A DNA stretch of 64,000 bases from Wolfiporia cocos. Taxonomy: Eukaryota; Basidiomycota; Agaricomycetes; Polyporales; Phaeolaceae. Positions 1-12,024 of the stretch are shown piece by piece. The translations under genes and the position numbers were made by a program. The stretch spans positions 1,612,001 through 1,676,000 of the forward strand of contig JACCLO010000011.1 of the NCBI GenBank assembly GCA_029448655.1, read 5' to 3'. Under the pieces are notes generated by a model. It did not search any database and was not told the origin of the DNA. It saw only the letters and a program-made list of their open reading frames with translations. Every line of letters begins with the position of its first letter. The first letter of the stretch is position 1.

Positions 1-1610
1 AGAAGCCCACCGTGAGATGGAGGGTAACAATAATAGGTTAGTGCGGTCGTGTGACATATGAGAAACGACGGCTGATTTCCGGCTTCTTTGACCCGCCATG
101 CAGTGGAAAGATCATCGCTGAGGTGGTATGAGGGGCGGATATCGCCTAATAAGGGTGTTCAGGGTTTCGTGTTGCATCAGCTCTAGCTCTGGAGAAGACT
201 TTGATGAATTGATGGCCACACGCCATGTCTCATTCATCCCTTGTCCCTTGCTGGTTCCTTATTGGCCTATCTCCGCGTGCGACCGAGCGACGGGGGTTGT
301 CTGTCGAAATGCTGATGAGGTACATTGTGCCTGAGCAGTCCGTGTTCAATGCCGTTGTCAATGGACGGTGTCTGCCGGCAATCGCCCGCTGTATGTTGTG
401 CAATGTGGATCGACGAGAGCACATGCCGGCTCATGACATATCACACTCACCATTCTTGCACTTGCCAGCCGTTTTAGCTTCAAGGTTCGGGTCTTCATCC
501 AAGCATCTGCTATAAGTCTGGGCACAGCGGCTCTTGTTCATGTGTCTTTGCTTCTGGCCGATATACTCGAGCACGCTGCATGCAAGATAAGGGTTCCTTC
601 ACAGTCTATGCCTTTCTAGGCGGCTGCTGGAGCGGCTGCTGGAATGGAAGGCACGGCGACATCCTCGGTAATCCTCGGCGGGGGCGGGGCCCGCACCAGC
701 CTGAGCTTCTCCACCAATCCATCGCGATGAATCGGCGATAGCCTTGCACTCCCCTCTTGTGTGCGGGCCTTTGCGCTGTGCTTTGTCCCCGTGCCGAGGT
801 TCACGCCACTCCGCCAAGGAAGGGTGAGCGTTATCCTGTCCATCGGGCGCTCTAACTCCCCAGCTGCGCGGAATACAGATAGACAATCCCGATATGTTGC
901 CGGACTTGGATTTGCACCAGCTTCTTCGCGGGAAGACACGTCAGAGTCGCCCTCCTAGCCTACCTTGTGTATGTTCAGCTGACGAGACCGAGAGCGGCGT
1001 TTGTCTGGTATAGCGTCTGTTCTCTCCGCGTCCACTTCGAGGTCGTCTCCGCGGTGGATATATGTCGGCGTTTAACTGGGCGACTGAACCTCCGGATCCT
1101 CGGATGTCTGGAGGCAATGGCCGATGACGGCGCAAACTAGCGTTTACAGGATTATTTCGAGCCCGCGTATTCAAAATGCACCGCGCTGTTAGCAGCAGAC
1201 AGCACTTGCGTTCCCATTTCTGGACTGTGTGAGTCAGTCCGACTCAATCGCGATTCAATATCTCGAAGCCAATTGAGGTCAAGAGTCGACTAGTGCACGT
1301 TACGAGTGAGATGCTGATCTCGATTACGGGGCCGCGGTGGGCAGTGCAACTCCGGTGCAGGGCAATGCAATACACTCTCGGCGCGTTCGCCCATTGGAGG
1401 AGATATCTCGGTGGGAACTTATCAAGCCGTTTTAGTGCTGTTACCGCCGAACAATTGATCATGATCAACGCCTACCACGCAATGCGGTAACCGAGCGCTA
1501 CGTGCCCCATCATCATCGATACACGCCATATGTAGACTGTTTGCTTCTGTGTTACGTCCAGGCCACGAATTCGGTGCGGGAATCAAGCTCATCACGCCTG
1601 GGCGTTGGCC
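1..1610. other. No recognisable gene
   Basis: Only short overlapping open frames occur here on both strands. None shows a family motif, a consistent chain of splice sites or a coherent codon pattern. I see no repeat structure either. It is probably intergenic, though a remote or orphan gene cannot be excluded. Confidence 0.5.
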
Positions 1611-1614
1611 TACT

Positions 1615-1620
1615 TATAAA
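1615..1620 (+). promoter_or_regulatory. TATA box candidate
   Basis: TATAAA lies about 140 bp upstream of the small open frame at 1761. It is followed by a CT-rich stretch and a CACA-ATG start context of the kind common in fungal promoters. The spacing implies a leader of roughly 110 nt if transcription begins about 30 bp downstream. Confidence 0.4.
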
Positions 1621-1760
1621 GCTTGCGTCTGGTCGCCGCAATTCCTCATCACTCGCAGCTGAGGCTCAGCAACCACCCTCCCGTCCACTATCCTATCACC
1701 CGCACCCTCCTCTGTTGAGGCGTCGACGTACTTCCTCGTATTCTTATAATCATCCTCACA

Positions 1761-1907
1761 ATGCAGTTCACGGACGCCACCACACTGGTTAACAACAACG
1801 CAGCCACTCCATCTGCGCCATCCAACAACCCCAGCGGTGCTACATCGCGACCAAGCTCTGCCAACATCCGCGGGCTCGCGAGCACCGCGGGTCCCGTATT
1901 TTTCTGA
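1761..1907 (+). CDS. Small hypothetical protein (48 aa)
   Basis: This short frame starts MQFTDATTLV and ends STAGPVFF. It is rich in Ser, Thr, Asn, Ala and Pro and has no transmembrane segment. It is supported only by context: a TATA box at 1615, a pyrimidine-rich leader and a good start context. Mating pheromone precursors are similarly short, but this frame lacks the C-terminal CaaX cysteine, so that identity is not supported. I do not recognise the product. It could also be the first exon of a longer gene, since a GTATTT donor-like site falls just before the stop. Confidence 0.3.
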   Translation: MQFTDATTLVNNNAATPSAPSNNPSGATSRPSSANIRGLASTAGPVFF

Positions 1908-4814
1908 GCCTGAACGCCGAGTTTAGGTATGTGCTAGCCGTCCCGCATCGTTACCGCAGCTTGTGCCTGACCACGTTGTCACCACAGTACCACGTTGTCC
2001 ACACCATGTTGTGCGCGGCCACGCGCAGTTTTTCCCCAGATCCCCAGGGAAGCTCTCGTTGACGAGGCAAGAAATGGGCGCGCATCTGCTTGCGGGCCAA
2101 GTTGCCCGCCTGCTACATTACAACGGCGGTTATGCCGATGCTATATAATCGCTCTACATCATCCCCGCGGTTCACCGTATTCACAACCAGCGGCATATTG
2201 TGATTTGGCTTGATGGTGGTATTTAACATGTTAAAAGTGTATTACACAGCCTTGTAATTGTCAGATAGCGATGTTTGCAGATATAGAGTAATCGGGTACT
2301 TAGGCGACAAATAATGTATTGTCTTCCTTTGCTTGTCCATATACAGATGATCCTCCGCGTGATTTCGACGTCATTTAATTGCGCCGTGTTTCGAGTTGGC
2401 GTCGAGGGAATAGTCCGACATTATATTGCTGAAACTATCACAGCTGCCCAACAGAGAGGAGCACATCTGCCTCCTAACACCGAGGAACATAGATATCCCC
2501 TAATAGGAGAACAAGAAGAATCAAGAGCAGCACGGGACCAGACTTCTCGCGTTTGAGCTTCCCGCGACAGTACGAGGTAGCAGACCTTCCACCGGGTGAG
2601 CGCCAAAGCACGGGATTGAAATCGAGAGACTGGCGCGCGCGAAGCATCCCAGAGCAATGATGAGCGTACCTGGCCAGCCGCGGAGTCAGGAAAGTAGCGG
2701 CGACATGAGAACGCACCCCGCGTAACGATGTGGCGTGCGGACAAACACAGGATCCTGAGACCACAGGGTGCAGCTTGGCCCGAGCGCCAGCGAACATGTC
2801 ACGCACCACAGCGCGCCATGCGGTCGTCTATGTCGCAGACATTAGTGGACCCTTGCGAGGCCTTCATCTACTGCCACACTGGAATGGTAGCTCTGGCCAC
2901 TTGTGTGACCAGGGGCTCAAGTAATGCACCGTGCCACTTTGTCATCGAAGGCGCGTGCAGCCACCTTCCGCCGTCGCTACGGTAAGGAGATTTGAACAAT
3001 CCGGTCAAATTGCTCGGCGGCCGACCGCAACCCTGATCTGCCAAATTCATCGACGGAAGACCCCGCTAATGACCGGATTGATGTGTGTCCACAGGGAAAG
3101 GGTCTGAGCGCAAAAAACCTATGTAACCGCGAGTTCCCGGATATCGGCGAGTGTATATCGCCATCTAGAGCGATGAGAGCTATTCCCTTGCTGGATGATA
3201 TATTGCAGATTGCGGTGTTTATTGCGCGTTTGTTCGGCGGGGAAGGCTGGTCCACAACCCACCCACTACCACAAGTGCGGAATGATCGGTCAGTCTACAT
3301 CTGCACTCGAATCTCGAGGGGCATGAAACTCGTACCCGCGAGACCTGCTTAATCTTGATGATCGGGACCTATCGCATTGTTCACGGCGGCTCCGGGCAAT
3401 GCGTTGACTCATCGATTGTACGAGATGCGTCGCGATGGCAGACGACATTCATCAGAACCGTATCTGACAGGCGGCGGGTATTGGTACAAGTCCCATCATT
3501 GCAGAATAGAACCCCCGACAATATTGAGAGGGAAGGCCTGGCCCGAATTTCGGGAAATTTGTCCGGATTTTTGAACTCCAGCACTGTCCGAATTGCCTCA
3601 TGCTTTGGGGGCTTTCTCGTAAGTATGTTCGGACTACGGCATCAGGTCCTGGAACTCCATTTCGCTCGGAAACACGCGTTCAATTATTAATCACAAACCT
3701 GCTCGCTTACACCTTGCTGTCACTGTTTCATCGTCGTTGGCGTCCCATTACGAACGTACTGGTCATCGTATCGAAAAGGCGGAGTTGGACTGGCATAACG
3801 TTGTTGGCGCAGTCAGGGGTGGGTGTGAGCCTACCTGACGACTGGAATGATCAGTCTGGAGTAAGGACCAGACATGAATGTCGTTGAACCCCTCCCCTGT
3901 CCGGGTAAAATCAGGCCCCAGCCGGTTTGTCAGGTCCGGATGCCGCTGAGGCATTCCCTCCTGTTGTCAGGGGCCCTCGCAAAACCTTGCCATATTTTCG
4001 AATGTTGAGAAAGAGGTGAGCAACTCACACGTGGAGCCACATAAGCAATTTCCATGATGGCCTGGCACTGAAATTGCAATCATACACCGGGTCGGATGGC
4101 TGCACCTGAGGCATCACTATCATATATTTGAAACCGAGATGTGGTACATTCTTCAATCCGCTGCGGACGATGCAGCATTTCTAGATAGTTGTATATCAGC
4201 AATCACAACTAGTCCAGTGCAGACGAGGGAAGCTATGCGAGTGGCAAGGAAACAGCGTTGTTGGAGTTGCCAGTGCCAGATAGCAGTATAGGCCCACTTA
4301 TATACCAACCCGCGGTAGACATGGCGACATTCATGCACAGCAGCAGGGTTGGAATATAAGAGCAGATATCGATGTAAGAGCGCTGAATTTCCCTCGAGCG
4401 CCCATCGATCAACTACATCACGTGTACATCGCCTAAGCTAAGCGCCACATCTTCGCGGGCTGTGGCTTGGTCCGACTCCATCGAGTCCTCGGCCTCAACT
4501 AGCTTGTCCTCTTGCCAAACCATCTCTGTATGTGCTGCGAAATTGTAGACATTCACCCCTAAAGATATACTTCCAAAAGTATAATAAGTCTAGGGTCCAG
4601 GGTAGATATCGTTCGGAAGGTACTTGACCGATTCCAATCCGTGGTAGAGGGCATCCAACTTGTGTTACTGGCACCGTAATCGCGCTACTGCAGAACGCGC
4701 GCAAGGCGAAGAACTGTATTAGAACTCGACTTGAGCTGCTGCTGCGCCTCATATTAACTGGTCGGTCTATGCAAAACTTGCCGTGGTACCTTTACTGAAG
4801 CCTCTTCCCCTACG
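1908..4814. other. No recognisable gene
   Basis: About 2.9 kb with only short, overlapping, unrelated open frames on both strands. I find no family motif or splice chain. The last few hundred bases are presumably the promoter of the RPAP1 gene; no clear TATA box was identified there. Confidence 0.5.
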
Positions 4815-7800
4815 ATGCTGGCCACTGTGCTACAGATAATGCAATTCGCTCAGCCAACCCTCATCGGAGCCATCCTTGAGCGCAAACCGCGCTCGACACC
4901 CTCGGCGCCCTCGCCTCATCCCGGCACATCAGGTCAGACGGGGTTCCCGACAGTCCAGCACCGTTCGAAAAGCGCCTTTGCGCGGGCGAGGGAGCAGCAG
5001 AAGGCGGGAGGCTCCGAAAGACATTCCAATGTGCCTATCATACAATCTACTGGCGTCAGACAGCCGGGGCCTAGCGTCCTGGCACGCGAGAACCCAGACG
5101 ATTGGCGCAAGCAGGTCGAGGAAGAGAACAAGAAGCGGGTGGAGGCAATGACAGATGAGGAGCGTGAAGAAGAGCGTCGGGAGATCTTGGCAAAGTTCGG
5201 GCCTAACGTGGCTGATATTCTGAGAAAGGCCAGACAAGCTAGGGTGTCTCAGGAACAAGGACAGCGGCCGGATACAGTGTCGCGGGAGGACATTGTGCCT
5301 AAGCCGGATGCGTCACCCAAACCTGATGTTTCAGTACGAACCGAGCAGCGTTCAGCGGATGGTATGTTATTCGGCGACAATATTCATGTCAATCTGCTAA
5401 TGTGCGCATCTGGCATAGGATCGCGGCCTGCTAGTCCCAGCAGCCCACGTTCTGCGATGTCACGGCCTGGATCCCGACCTTCTAGTAGAGCCGATCGCAA
5501 TGTTCGCTTTGCAGAAATCACCGCGAACGACATCTATGTGTACGAGTCTGCTCCACCTTCTCCTCGCAGAAAAGCACTTGCGCTCCCACCGCCTGCTGAC
5601 TCAGACGGACCGACCATTTCGCTGGGCGAGTGGAAGGCTCGGACAAATCCTGTCCGCGTTAGGGACACCAAGCCTGCCTCAGCAGAGGACCTCGACACGG
5701 CGGTGGACAGAATCGGTCAACTGGAAGAAGGAACGCCGGAGGATATCCGTCGGCGGTTCTTCCCTACGGCCCCTGCGCATGACCCATCGCTCGAATGGAT
5801 CGAGTCTGCTCCTGCACCTGACCCAGCTTCTGCCGCTGAGTCCTCGACGCTTCGCTTTGACCTCACAGGCACCCCCATCCCGCCCGCGCTCTCCTCCACT
5901 CTCCCAACCCATCTGGGGCTGCATCACCATGCTGAGGGCGCGCACGCAGGATATACACTCGACGATGTGTTCCTGCTCTCGCGCTCCACTGTGCCCGCAC
6001 AGCGGGCAACCATGCTCGATGTCTTGAGTCGTATCGCTCGGAAGCTTGGGCATAATGTGAAAGGCGACGCCAATAAAGGGATCAAGGAGCTAGTGGGTCA
6101 GGAGATCGAGATTCGGAAGCGAATAATTGCTGCTGGCGTCGAGGCTATGGCCGAGCGGGGAAGCTTAGGTGCGCGCGCCATCGAGACGTTGTGGGAGTGC
6201 GTCGTCGGCTGGGACGAAGACATCGTCTCGATCGAGGGCATCGAACTGCACGGCACGAGCAAGGGCGATTCTTCTCCCACCGCCGGCACGTCCAATGCTG
6301 CGGATGACCCGATATCGACGCTGCCACTGGACTACGTCCTGGAACAGATTTCTACAGCGATCGGTACGGCAGCACTCCCGCGTGAGTCGCTCGCGCAGCT
6401 GCTTTCAATCCTCCACCGGTTCGCGCAGCATTCAAACCGTATTGCGGAGTCAATTGTATCCACTGCGGGCCTAGTCCCGAACATTCTCCAGACTTTCCTG
6501 CTTACGCCCATACCTCCATCCGAGAGTTCGCCGCTGCCTGACCCTTTCGCTCTGCAGCTTCTGTGCACGCTCGCACTTGCGTCTCGCACTAATGCCACGG
6601 CGCTGCTCGGTCCCGCAGACGCGCTCCTCCGGTTCGTGATTACGCTGCCGCCCTCGTCGCCCTACAGCCTCCCGCTCGCCAGCGCTCTGCTAACCGGGAC
6701 GCTCCGCTTGTATGCTATCTTTGCCTCATATGGGCTATATGCGCACATTGCGACGACCGCCGCAGAGCACTTTGCTCAGATGAGCAGGTATGTACAGTCG
6801 GAGGAGTGCCGGTCGAAACAACTCAGGGAAGCGTGGCTGGGGTTGCTCGAGGCGTGGATGGTGTGTGCGCAGGACCCGCACTGCACGACGCCTAGCCACG
6901 AGATCCTGTGGAGCCAAGTCGTCGGATGGGGATGGGGCGAGGACGTCCTGGAAATGCGGCCGTCGTTGTCTGGAAACGATGTAGCGCTTTGGACTGCGCT
7001 CTGGCGGGTCGAGGCTGCGTGGCTAGAGGGCGCGAGGGTCAACGGCGTAAGGGCCGGTGAGAGCGAGCGTGCTGGCATCATTTCTGCCGTTCGCGACGGC
7101 TTTCAATGTGGCGTCGAAAAGATGGTTGTCGAGCAGTCGGGCGCGGCGCTGACGGGGCTGCTTCTGCAGGTCCGCGGTCGTGGCGGATGTCCGGTAGCAC
7201 GCGCGGATCTAGCTGCTCTGCGGCGTGCCGCGGAACACGCGGGCGCATTAGCAGCTGCGCTGCGACTGTGGCTGTCGTGCCTGTCCCCGCACCAGACTGG
7301 GCCACCGGACTCTCCGCCATTCATGCTGCCGTTTGCGCAAATATCCACGCTTTGTGCTCAGTTGGTCGACCACCCGATATGGGACTCCATATATGCGCCC
7401 GGATCTCTCCCATATGCCCTGAGTTTTGGTCGGCCGCTTTCGTCACTATTGTCTTGTTACCTGCAGCTATCGCGCAGGTTGCCGGGAACATTGCCGGATT
7501 TGTGGGTGGCTCAAGCAGTCACCATCCTTGGCAGACTCGTTCCAGGGGATGAAGAAGTTGCGCAACGTGTGGTGGAAGAGACACTAGATTCAGTTACTCC
7601 CGACTTCATGGCCTCCCACCAGTGGGGCGTTCCCCCTATTGTTTGGGATAGAGGCGGGTTTTCAATACTCAAGCCTTTCTATGCGCGATCCTTACAGCCT
7701 AAGGATGATGCCTATGTCGGCCCATCATGGCCGACGACTCGCTCTATTTCTGTAGCGACCACCCAACGGCTTCCTCCTACGACATCAATCATCCCTGAAC

Positions 7801-8810
7801 GTCTCAACTTGTCCCTTCCGCTGCCGAGGGATTGGTTGTTCTGCCCGCTAGATCACCTCCTACGCTCAGGCGATTCGCGAGTATTCAAGTCTCTGCCATT
7901 AACATGGGATGCCTCTGAAACAGAGGTTGTGCGAGCAACCCTTATGCTCGTGAAGACTATACAAGAAGTCGTTCGGCTTCACCGACTTGACTCCGTCCTG
8001 TTGAATAGAGAAGAGACTGTCTTTGCGTGCATGAAGGTCTTCATGCTCGAGCACGGACAGCAGCAAAACGACTCGTCGGAGGAGGTCTTCCGGGATAACG
8101 TCGTGGGTCGGTTCATGGATGACTTTGTAGCGCCTTTCGTTGCATCTGCATCTGCGACGACCCTCTTGCTGCCGCCACCGGAATCCACATCGCAAAATCT
8201 AGAGAAGGTGGGCATACGGTTCCTTGGATCCGGCACTCCGTTCTACCAGTTCTACACCGATTTCGTCAGCCTGTACGATGCGATCTCATTCTCACATCCG
8301 CTCTTCGCTCGCCTCCTTCTACCTCCGATCTCGATGAGATATCCGCCCGACTATCGGAAGTATCTCTGGGCCGACTACGGTCACCTTCTCAAAACGATTC
8401 GCACGCCGGTCGATGCGGTCATCACCGACAACCTCGGCGAATTCCTGTGGCCAGTGGAGTCTGATTCACAGATTATGAGCGCATATTTGCGTGCGCTTGT
8501 GAAGATGCCGCTGGATGGCTTTCTCCGTTTCGTGGCAATTCATCACATCGCATGCAACGTCTGGGCGGACTTGCGTGAGAACGATGAGGACAAGGCAGGC
8601 AAGTTACTCCAGGCTGTGGTGGACCAGGCGGGCCTGGATGTCATCCGGGAGGTCGTGTGCTACCGACAGGCCCGCGAGGGCACGCTGCTTATCCCTCCTG
8701 CGTGTTTTGAGCAGAGCGGAAATTGGAAGACAGAGAGGTTGCGATTCGTGGAGAGAGTGGGAGGTGCGGAAATGAAGGAGCGGCTGGGAGGTCTCCTAAA
8801 GGACAAGTAA
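4815..8810 (+). CDS. RNA polymerase II-associated protein 1 (RPAP1/Rba50-like)
   Basis: RPAP1/Rba50 helps assemble RNA polymerase II and bring it into the nucleus. The open frame encodes 1331 aa. Two family regions are visible: an N-terminal segment near residues 95-145 (EEENKKRVEAMTDEEREEE, then PNVADILRKARQ), and a segment around 350-400 with RFDLTGTPIPP, GLHHHAEG, AGYTLDDVF and STVPAQRATMLDVLSRI, matching the conserved GLHHH and RS-x-x-P-x-QR block of yeast Rba50. The rest is a long helical region typical of fungal and animal RPAP1. A probable 57-nt intron at 5362-5418 (GTATGT, CTAAT branch site, TAG) is a multiple of three without a stop, so the frame stays open if it is retained; spliced length would be 1312 aa. 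The N-terminus is charged and low-complexity, so the exact start (MLATVLQ or the later MQFAQP) is uncertain. The gene is convergent with PRMT3. Confidence 0.9.
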   Translation: MLATVLQIMQFAQPTLIGAILERKPRSTPSAPSPHPGTSGQTGFPTVQHRSKSAFARAREQQKAGGSERHSNVPIIQSTGVRQPGPSVLARENPDDWRKQVEEENKKRVEAMTDEEREEERREILAKFGPNVADILRKARQARVSQEQGQRPDTVSREDIVPKPDASPKPDVSVRTEQRSADGMLFGDNIHVNLLMCASGIGSRPASPSSPRSAMSRPGSRPSSRADRNVRFAEITANDIYVYESAPPSPRRKALALPPPADSDGPTISLGEWKARTNPVRVRDTKPASAEDLDTAVDRIGQLEEGTPEDIRRRFFPTAPAHDPSLEWIESAPAPDPASAAESSTLRFDLTGTPIPPALSSTLPTHLGLHHHAEGAHAGYTLDDVFLLSRSTVPAQRATMLDVLSRIARKLGHNVKGDANKGIKELVGQEIEIRKRIIAAGVEAMAERGSLGARAIETLWECVVGWDEDIVSIEGIELHGTSKGDSSPTAGTSNAADDPISTLPLDYVLEQISTAIGTAALPRESLAQLLSILHRFAQHSNRIAESIVSTAGLVPNILQTFLLTPIPPSESSPLPDPFALQLLCTLALASRTNATALLGPADALLRFVITLPPSSPYSLPLASALLTGTLRLYAIFASYGLYAHIATTAAEHFAQMSRYVQSEECRSKQLREAWLGLLEAWMVCAQDPHCTTPSHEILWSQVVGWGWGEDVLEMRPSLSGNDVALWTALWRVEAAWLEGARVNGVRAGESERAGIISAVRDGFQCGVEKMVVEQSGAALTGLLLQVRGRGGCPVARADLAALRRAAEHAGALAAALRLWLSCLSPHQTGPPDSPPFMLPFAQISTLCAQLVDHPIWDSIYAPGSLPYALSFGRPLSSLLSCYLQLSRRLPGTLPDLWVAQAVTILGRLVPGDEEVAQRVVEETLDSVTPDFMASHQWGVPPIVWDRGGFSILKPFYARSLQPKDDAYVGPSWPTTRSISVATTQRLPPTTSIIPERLNLSLPLPRDWLFCPLDHLLRSGDSRVFKSLPLTWDASETEVVRATLMLVKTIQEVVRLHRLDSVLLNREETVFACMKVFMLEHGQQQNDSSEEVFRDNVVGRFMDDFVAPFVASASATTLLLPPPESTSQNLEKVGIRFLGSGTPFYQFYTDFVSLYDAISFSHPLFARLLLPPISMRYPPDYRKYLWADYGHLLKTIRTPVDAVITDNLGEFLWPVESDSQIMSAYLRALVKMPLDGFLRFVAIHHIACNVWADLRENDEDKAGKLLQAVVDQAGLDVIREVVCYRQAREGTLLIPPACFEQSGNWKTERLRFVERVGGAEMKERLGGLLKDK

Positions 8811-9201
8811 TTTGTCTAGTTGACTATCGTAGTGATGACTCGTGCTCTCGTTTGTATCGTTATTGTGCCATGTAATCTGCCACCTGCATCATGTAGTTGC
8901 TAGTCTTGCGTACCATTGTAATCATAGAATCGAGACTCCTTTGTTTATCATACTCGACAGCTGTCATCATTGCCTACTTGTAAATTGCATTGTTTGCGGA
9001 CGATGTGCTTGACTGGGCAGCTAAGAATGATGCCGCTAGAGATGACGCACTAAGGAATGATGCAGCAACACAACAAAGATTATACCCTGTAGTACACTTG
9101 CCGTTTTCAACTGAGACAAAGCAATCTACCTAAATGGCTACAATATTTACTGCTACATTCAACGGATCTTTCCTCGGCCAACAGCTAGTTGGTTCAGCGC
9201 G
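8811..9201. other. Shared 3' region of RPAP1 and PRMT3
   Basis: This 391-bp gap separates the stop codons of two convergent genes. It must hold both 3' untranslated regions and polyadenylation signals. No open frame of note is present. Confidence 0.6.
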
Positions 9202-11397
9202 CTATCGCACTTTGAACATCTGCACTACGGCGCCCTTCGATGACAGCTCCTCCGATGGATCCTTGACAACGTAATGAATCTCAACATCGAGTTCGCGTGA
9301 GTTATCTACGTTCTTGTGGCAAATGAATGTCCCCTCAACGACCGTCCCTGCGACAAATACAATGTCAGCATCAGCGTCACACAGCACCAAATCACAGGCG
9401 TCGCACCCTCATGGACATGAATCGGATCCCGCAGCAAGAAGATCGTTTGCTTCCAGTGTGTCGGCTCGCTCTCGGGGCCTGTGCTGAAGCTCGTCACCCG
9501 CGCCTTCGACTTGCGCTTGAGCCCGTCGCCCGAGCTCATCCGCCGCGCGGGGTTCGGCCGCCCGCCGACCGGCCACACCTCCGCGAGGACCGGGTCGCCC
9601 TCGCGCGCGACGTGCACGTCGACGTCCGGCCCGACGGGCTGGCCGTCCTCCGCGAAGAACGTGTCGAAATACAGGACGAACGCGTGCACCTTCGTCCGTC
9701 GCTCCGCCGTGGAGGTGAGCGCGAACGGCGCGGCGAAGTCGAGCTGCGCGGGCGTGACGCTGCCGAGGTTGAGGTCCTGAACAAGGGGGTGAGCGGGGAG
9801 AGGGGAGGGGAGGGGAGGGGAGGAGACATGCCTTGATGGTGTAGGGCGCGCTGACCATCGTCTCAGGGCCGACAACGTCTACGATCGCGTCGTCGTACAC
9901 CTCATTCGCCATCGCCGACAACTCAAACCCTGTCCAATTATTCCTCCTCAATGAAATTCCACTCTCGGCACAAAAACAACACACCGTAAACATCGCTCCA
10001 GAAGCTAATGCGCTCCTTAAAAATCTCGCTTCCTTCACACAACGCGAGCATCATGCGCGACTGGCTGGGCGCCATCACGCCATCCGGGCGCAAGAAGCGG
10101 TCTCGCGCGCGCAGTACCGAGTCGAGCATAGACTCGTACAGGAGCGCGTAGCCCATCCATTCCGAGATGATCACATCTACCTGCGTGATCCCATCCGGGA
10201 GCGTGATGTCCTCCACTTTCCCGCGGATGACACTGGGTGACGTTGAGCGCGGATGATACAGCAGCGGCTGCTACGGCTGGAGGACGCACGTAATGATATC
10301 ATCGAGCTTGTTGTCTTTGACTATTTGCCTCGCTTTCTCTGCAACGCCGCTCGCATCGACCGCAAGAACGCGCTTTGCTCCTGCACGTGCAGCGAAGAGA
10401 GACAATATTCCCGTTCCGCAGCCGACGTCAAGGACGACCGCGTCGCGGAAAAGTGTGCTGCTCGACAAGATGAATTTCGCATATGTTGCAGTGCGCACCT
10501 TGTCTTGAATCATCGTCGCGTGAATGTCTGACGGCATCGTCGCCATCAGTCGATTTCTACGAGGACTCGTTTATATGAGGAAAAGCCTACCGTTGTACGC
10601 GTAGCTCGAGAAATAGTGCGTGTCATCATCACGCAGAGGCGCAATATAGTGTGAACTTGACAATTCCGGCGCATCTGCGAAGCCAACATCGCCTAGCCGT
10701 TCGCCGATAAGTATACGGTACTCTGCAAGGTCCCGCTTGGCTTGTTTCAGCTTTCGCTCGAGGGCTTGAATTCGGCGTGTCGCACTGGCGAGGTCGGTGG
10801 GTGCGGGCGCAGCCTCGTCGTCGTCTGAGTCGGACCAGTCGCCAGACTGAAGCTCTGTTTGCAGGTTAGCACAGGCAGATGTCTACAAGCAGGGTACTGA
10901 CGAAGCAAAGGGTCATCCTCAAGCACGGGGATCAAGTATTCGTCTGAAGAGAGGAATTGCTCGGTTCCCTGAAGCTCAAGCACCCCAGAGGGTGCCGGTT
11001 TCTGCAGATGATGTCAGATGTTGCATCTTGATTGTAATCCTCGGGCACGCACTTCCTTGCGTATCCAGTTGATCAAGCGAATACGCTGGTAAGGGTCGAG
11101 TGCTGTTCAGCAGACTTAGCAAGCAGCACCTTACTGTGAGCAATGATACCAACAAAGTCGCGCGCAGAGATCGTCAAGATCTATGCCGTACACGAGTTTG
11201 TCATGGTTGACAGCCTCCGCGACAGTCGTGAATGTCTTGTCCTGCTCGAACAGGGACTTGCACGGCCTGTTTTCCATGGAGTCAGATACCCAATCATCCC
11301 AGGTCTCATCGGCATCGTCTGTGCTAGAAGACCGATCCGATCCAGAGTCGGAGAACTGGGCGTTGGATGAGGAGAGATGGAGAGCCATCGCGGTCAA
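9202..11397 (-). CDS. Protein arginine N-methyltransferase 3-like
   Basis: PRMT3 transfers methyl groups from S-adenosylmethionine to arginine, classically on ribosomal protein S2 in the cytosol. Nine exons join in frame: 11154-11397, 11053-11102, 10902-11001, 10591-10854, 10290-10527, 9985-10232, 9832-9929, 9407-9776 and 9202-9347, giving 585 aa. Near the N-terminus are acidic WDDWVSD and the PRMT3-type zinc-finger-like block [12 protein letters not shown]; only one of the usual cysteines is visible. Next come [15 protein letters not shown], motif [10 protein letters not shown] (251-259), the double-E loop [11 protein letters not shown] (E323, E332) and the THW loop (520-522). About 50 residues are inserted between FFAEDG and FSTGPES, longer than in animal PRMT3. 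The seventh intron (9777-9831) appears to use a GC donor. The start could be MTAMAL or, three codons on, MALHL. The gene is divergent from the P450, with 627 bp between start codons. Confidence 0.92.
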
Positions 11398-12024
11398 AGA
11401 TGGAGATGCTTTCCGGAGTCTCCTATGCAGCGCAGGGATAATGAGGACCCCGTTCCAGAAATTTCGGGCGGGCGGTTCTTGCCAAATAAGCCAAACTGCT
11501 ACTAGAAGGAGCTTATCCTAGCAGATAGTAGAGCCACAGCAACTTGAGTTTCAGCTATCCTGATAATCCAGGACAGTGCTATGGCGGACGAGCCAGTGTA
11601 TACAAAATCATTTTCGACCCAGTGAATGAAAGTGTGGGAAAATGACGTTTCTATTTCTCCATCACGTGATTATCAGGTGCATGTGACACGCGACGCGTAC
11701 CGTCACAGAAATGTCACGCAGCGTAAGTTCGCGTAACGCGACAGCTCCCAGCGTGACACCCCAGCTCATGGCCGACACGCCGCCACAGCTCTGAGCTCGC
11801 GTCGCATCCTATGTAGTTGCATTCCTATGCTCGGACAGAAAACCCTTAACCTGCTACAGAGTCTGGAAGGCCGGGCTCCAGTCCAGAGCATAAATTTGTC
11901 GAAATGACCGAGTGGCTTATTGTCCTTGTTCTGCCACAATAAACGCTGGAAGCTAGACCTCTGGCTCGTGCCTCGCATTAAAAAGGGCCTCACTCGAGCT
12001 CAATAGCAGTGGGTCTGATCCAGC
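11398..12024. promoter_or_regulatory. Divergent promoter region (PRMT3 / P450)
   Basis: These 627 bp separate two divergent start codons and should carry both promoters. The stretch near 11662-11760 contains repeated short motifs of the type CACGTG, GTGACAC and GTCACG, in both orientations, which could bind bZIP or bHLH factors. That reading is inference. No convincing open frame is present. Confidence 0.4.

Noticed and set aside
1761..1907. Mating pheromone precursor
   Set aside because: The length fits, but there is no C-terminal CaaX box, and no pheromone receptor was found in the window.
9327..9836. 169-codon plus-strand frame
   Set aside because: It is the antisense shadow of GC-rich PRMT3 coding sequence; low-complexity Arg-rich content and no motif.
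11131..11180. Apparent frameshift between VYGIDL and [12 protein letters not shown] in PRMT3
   Set aside because: A 51-nt intron with a GTTGGT donor (11103-11153) joins DLCARL to [10 protein letters not shown] in frame, so no frameshift is needed.
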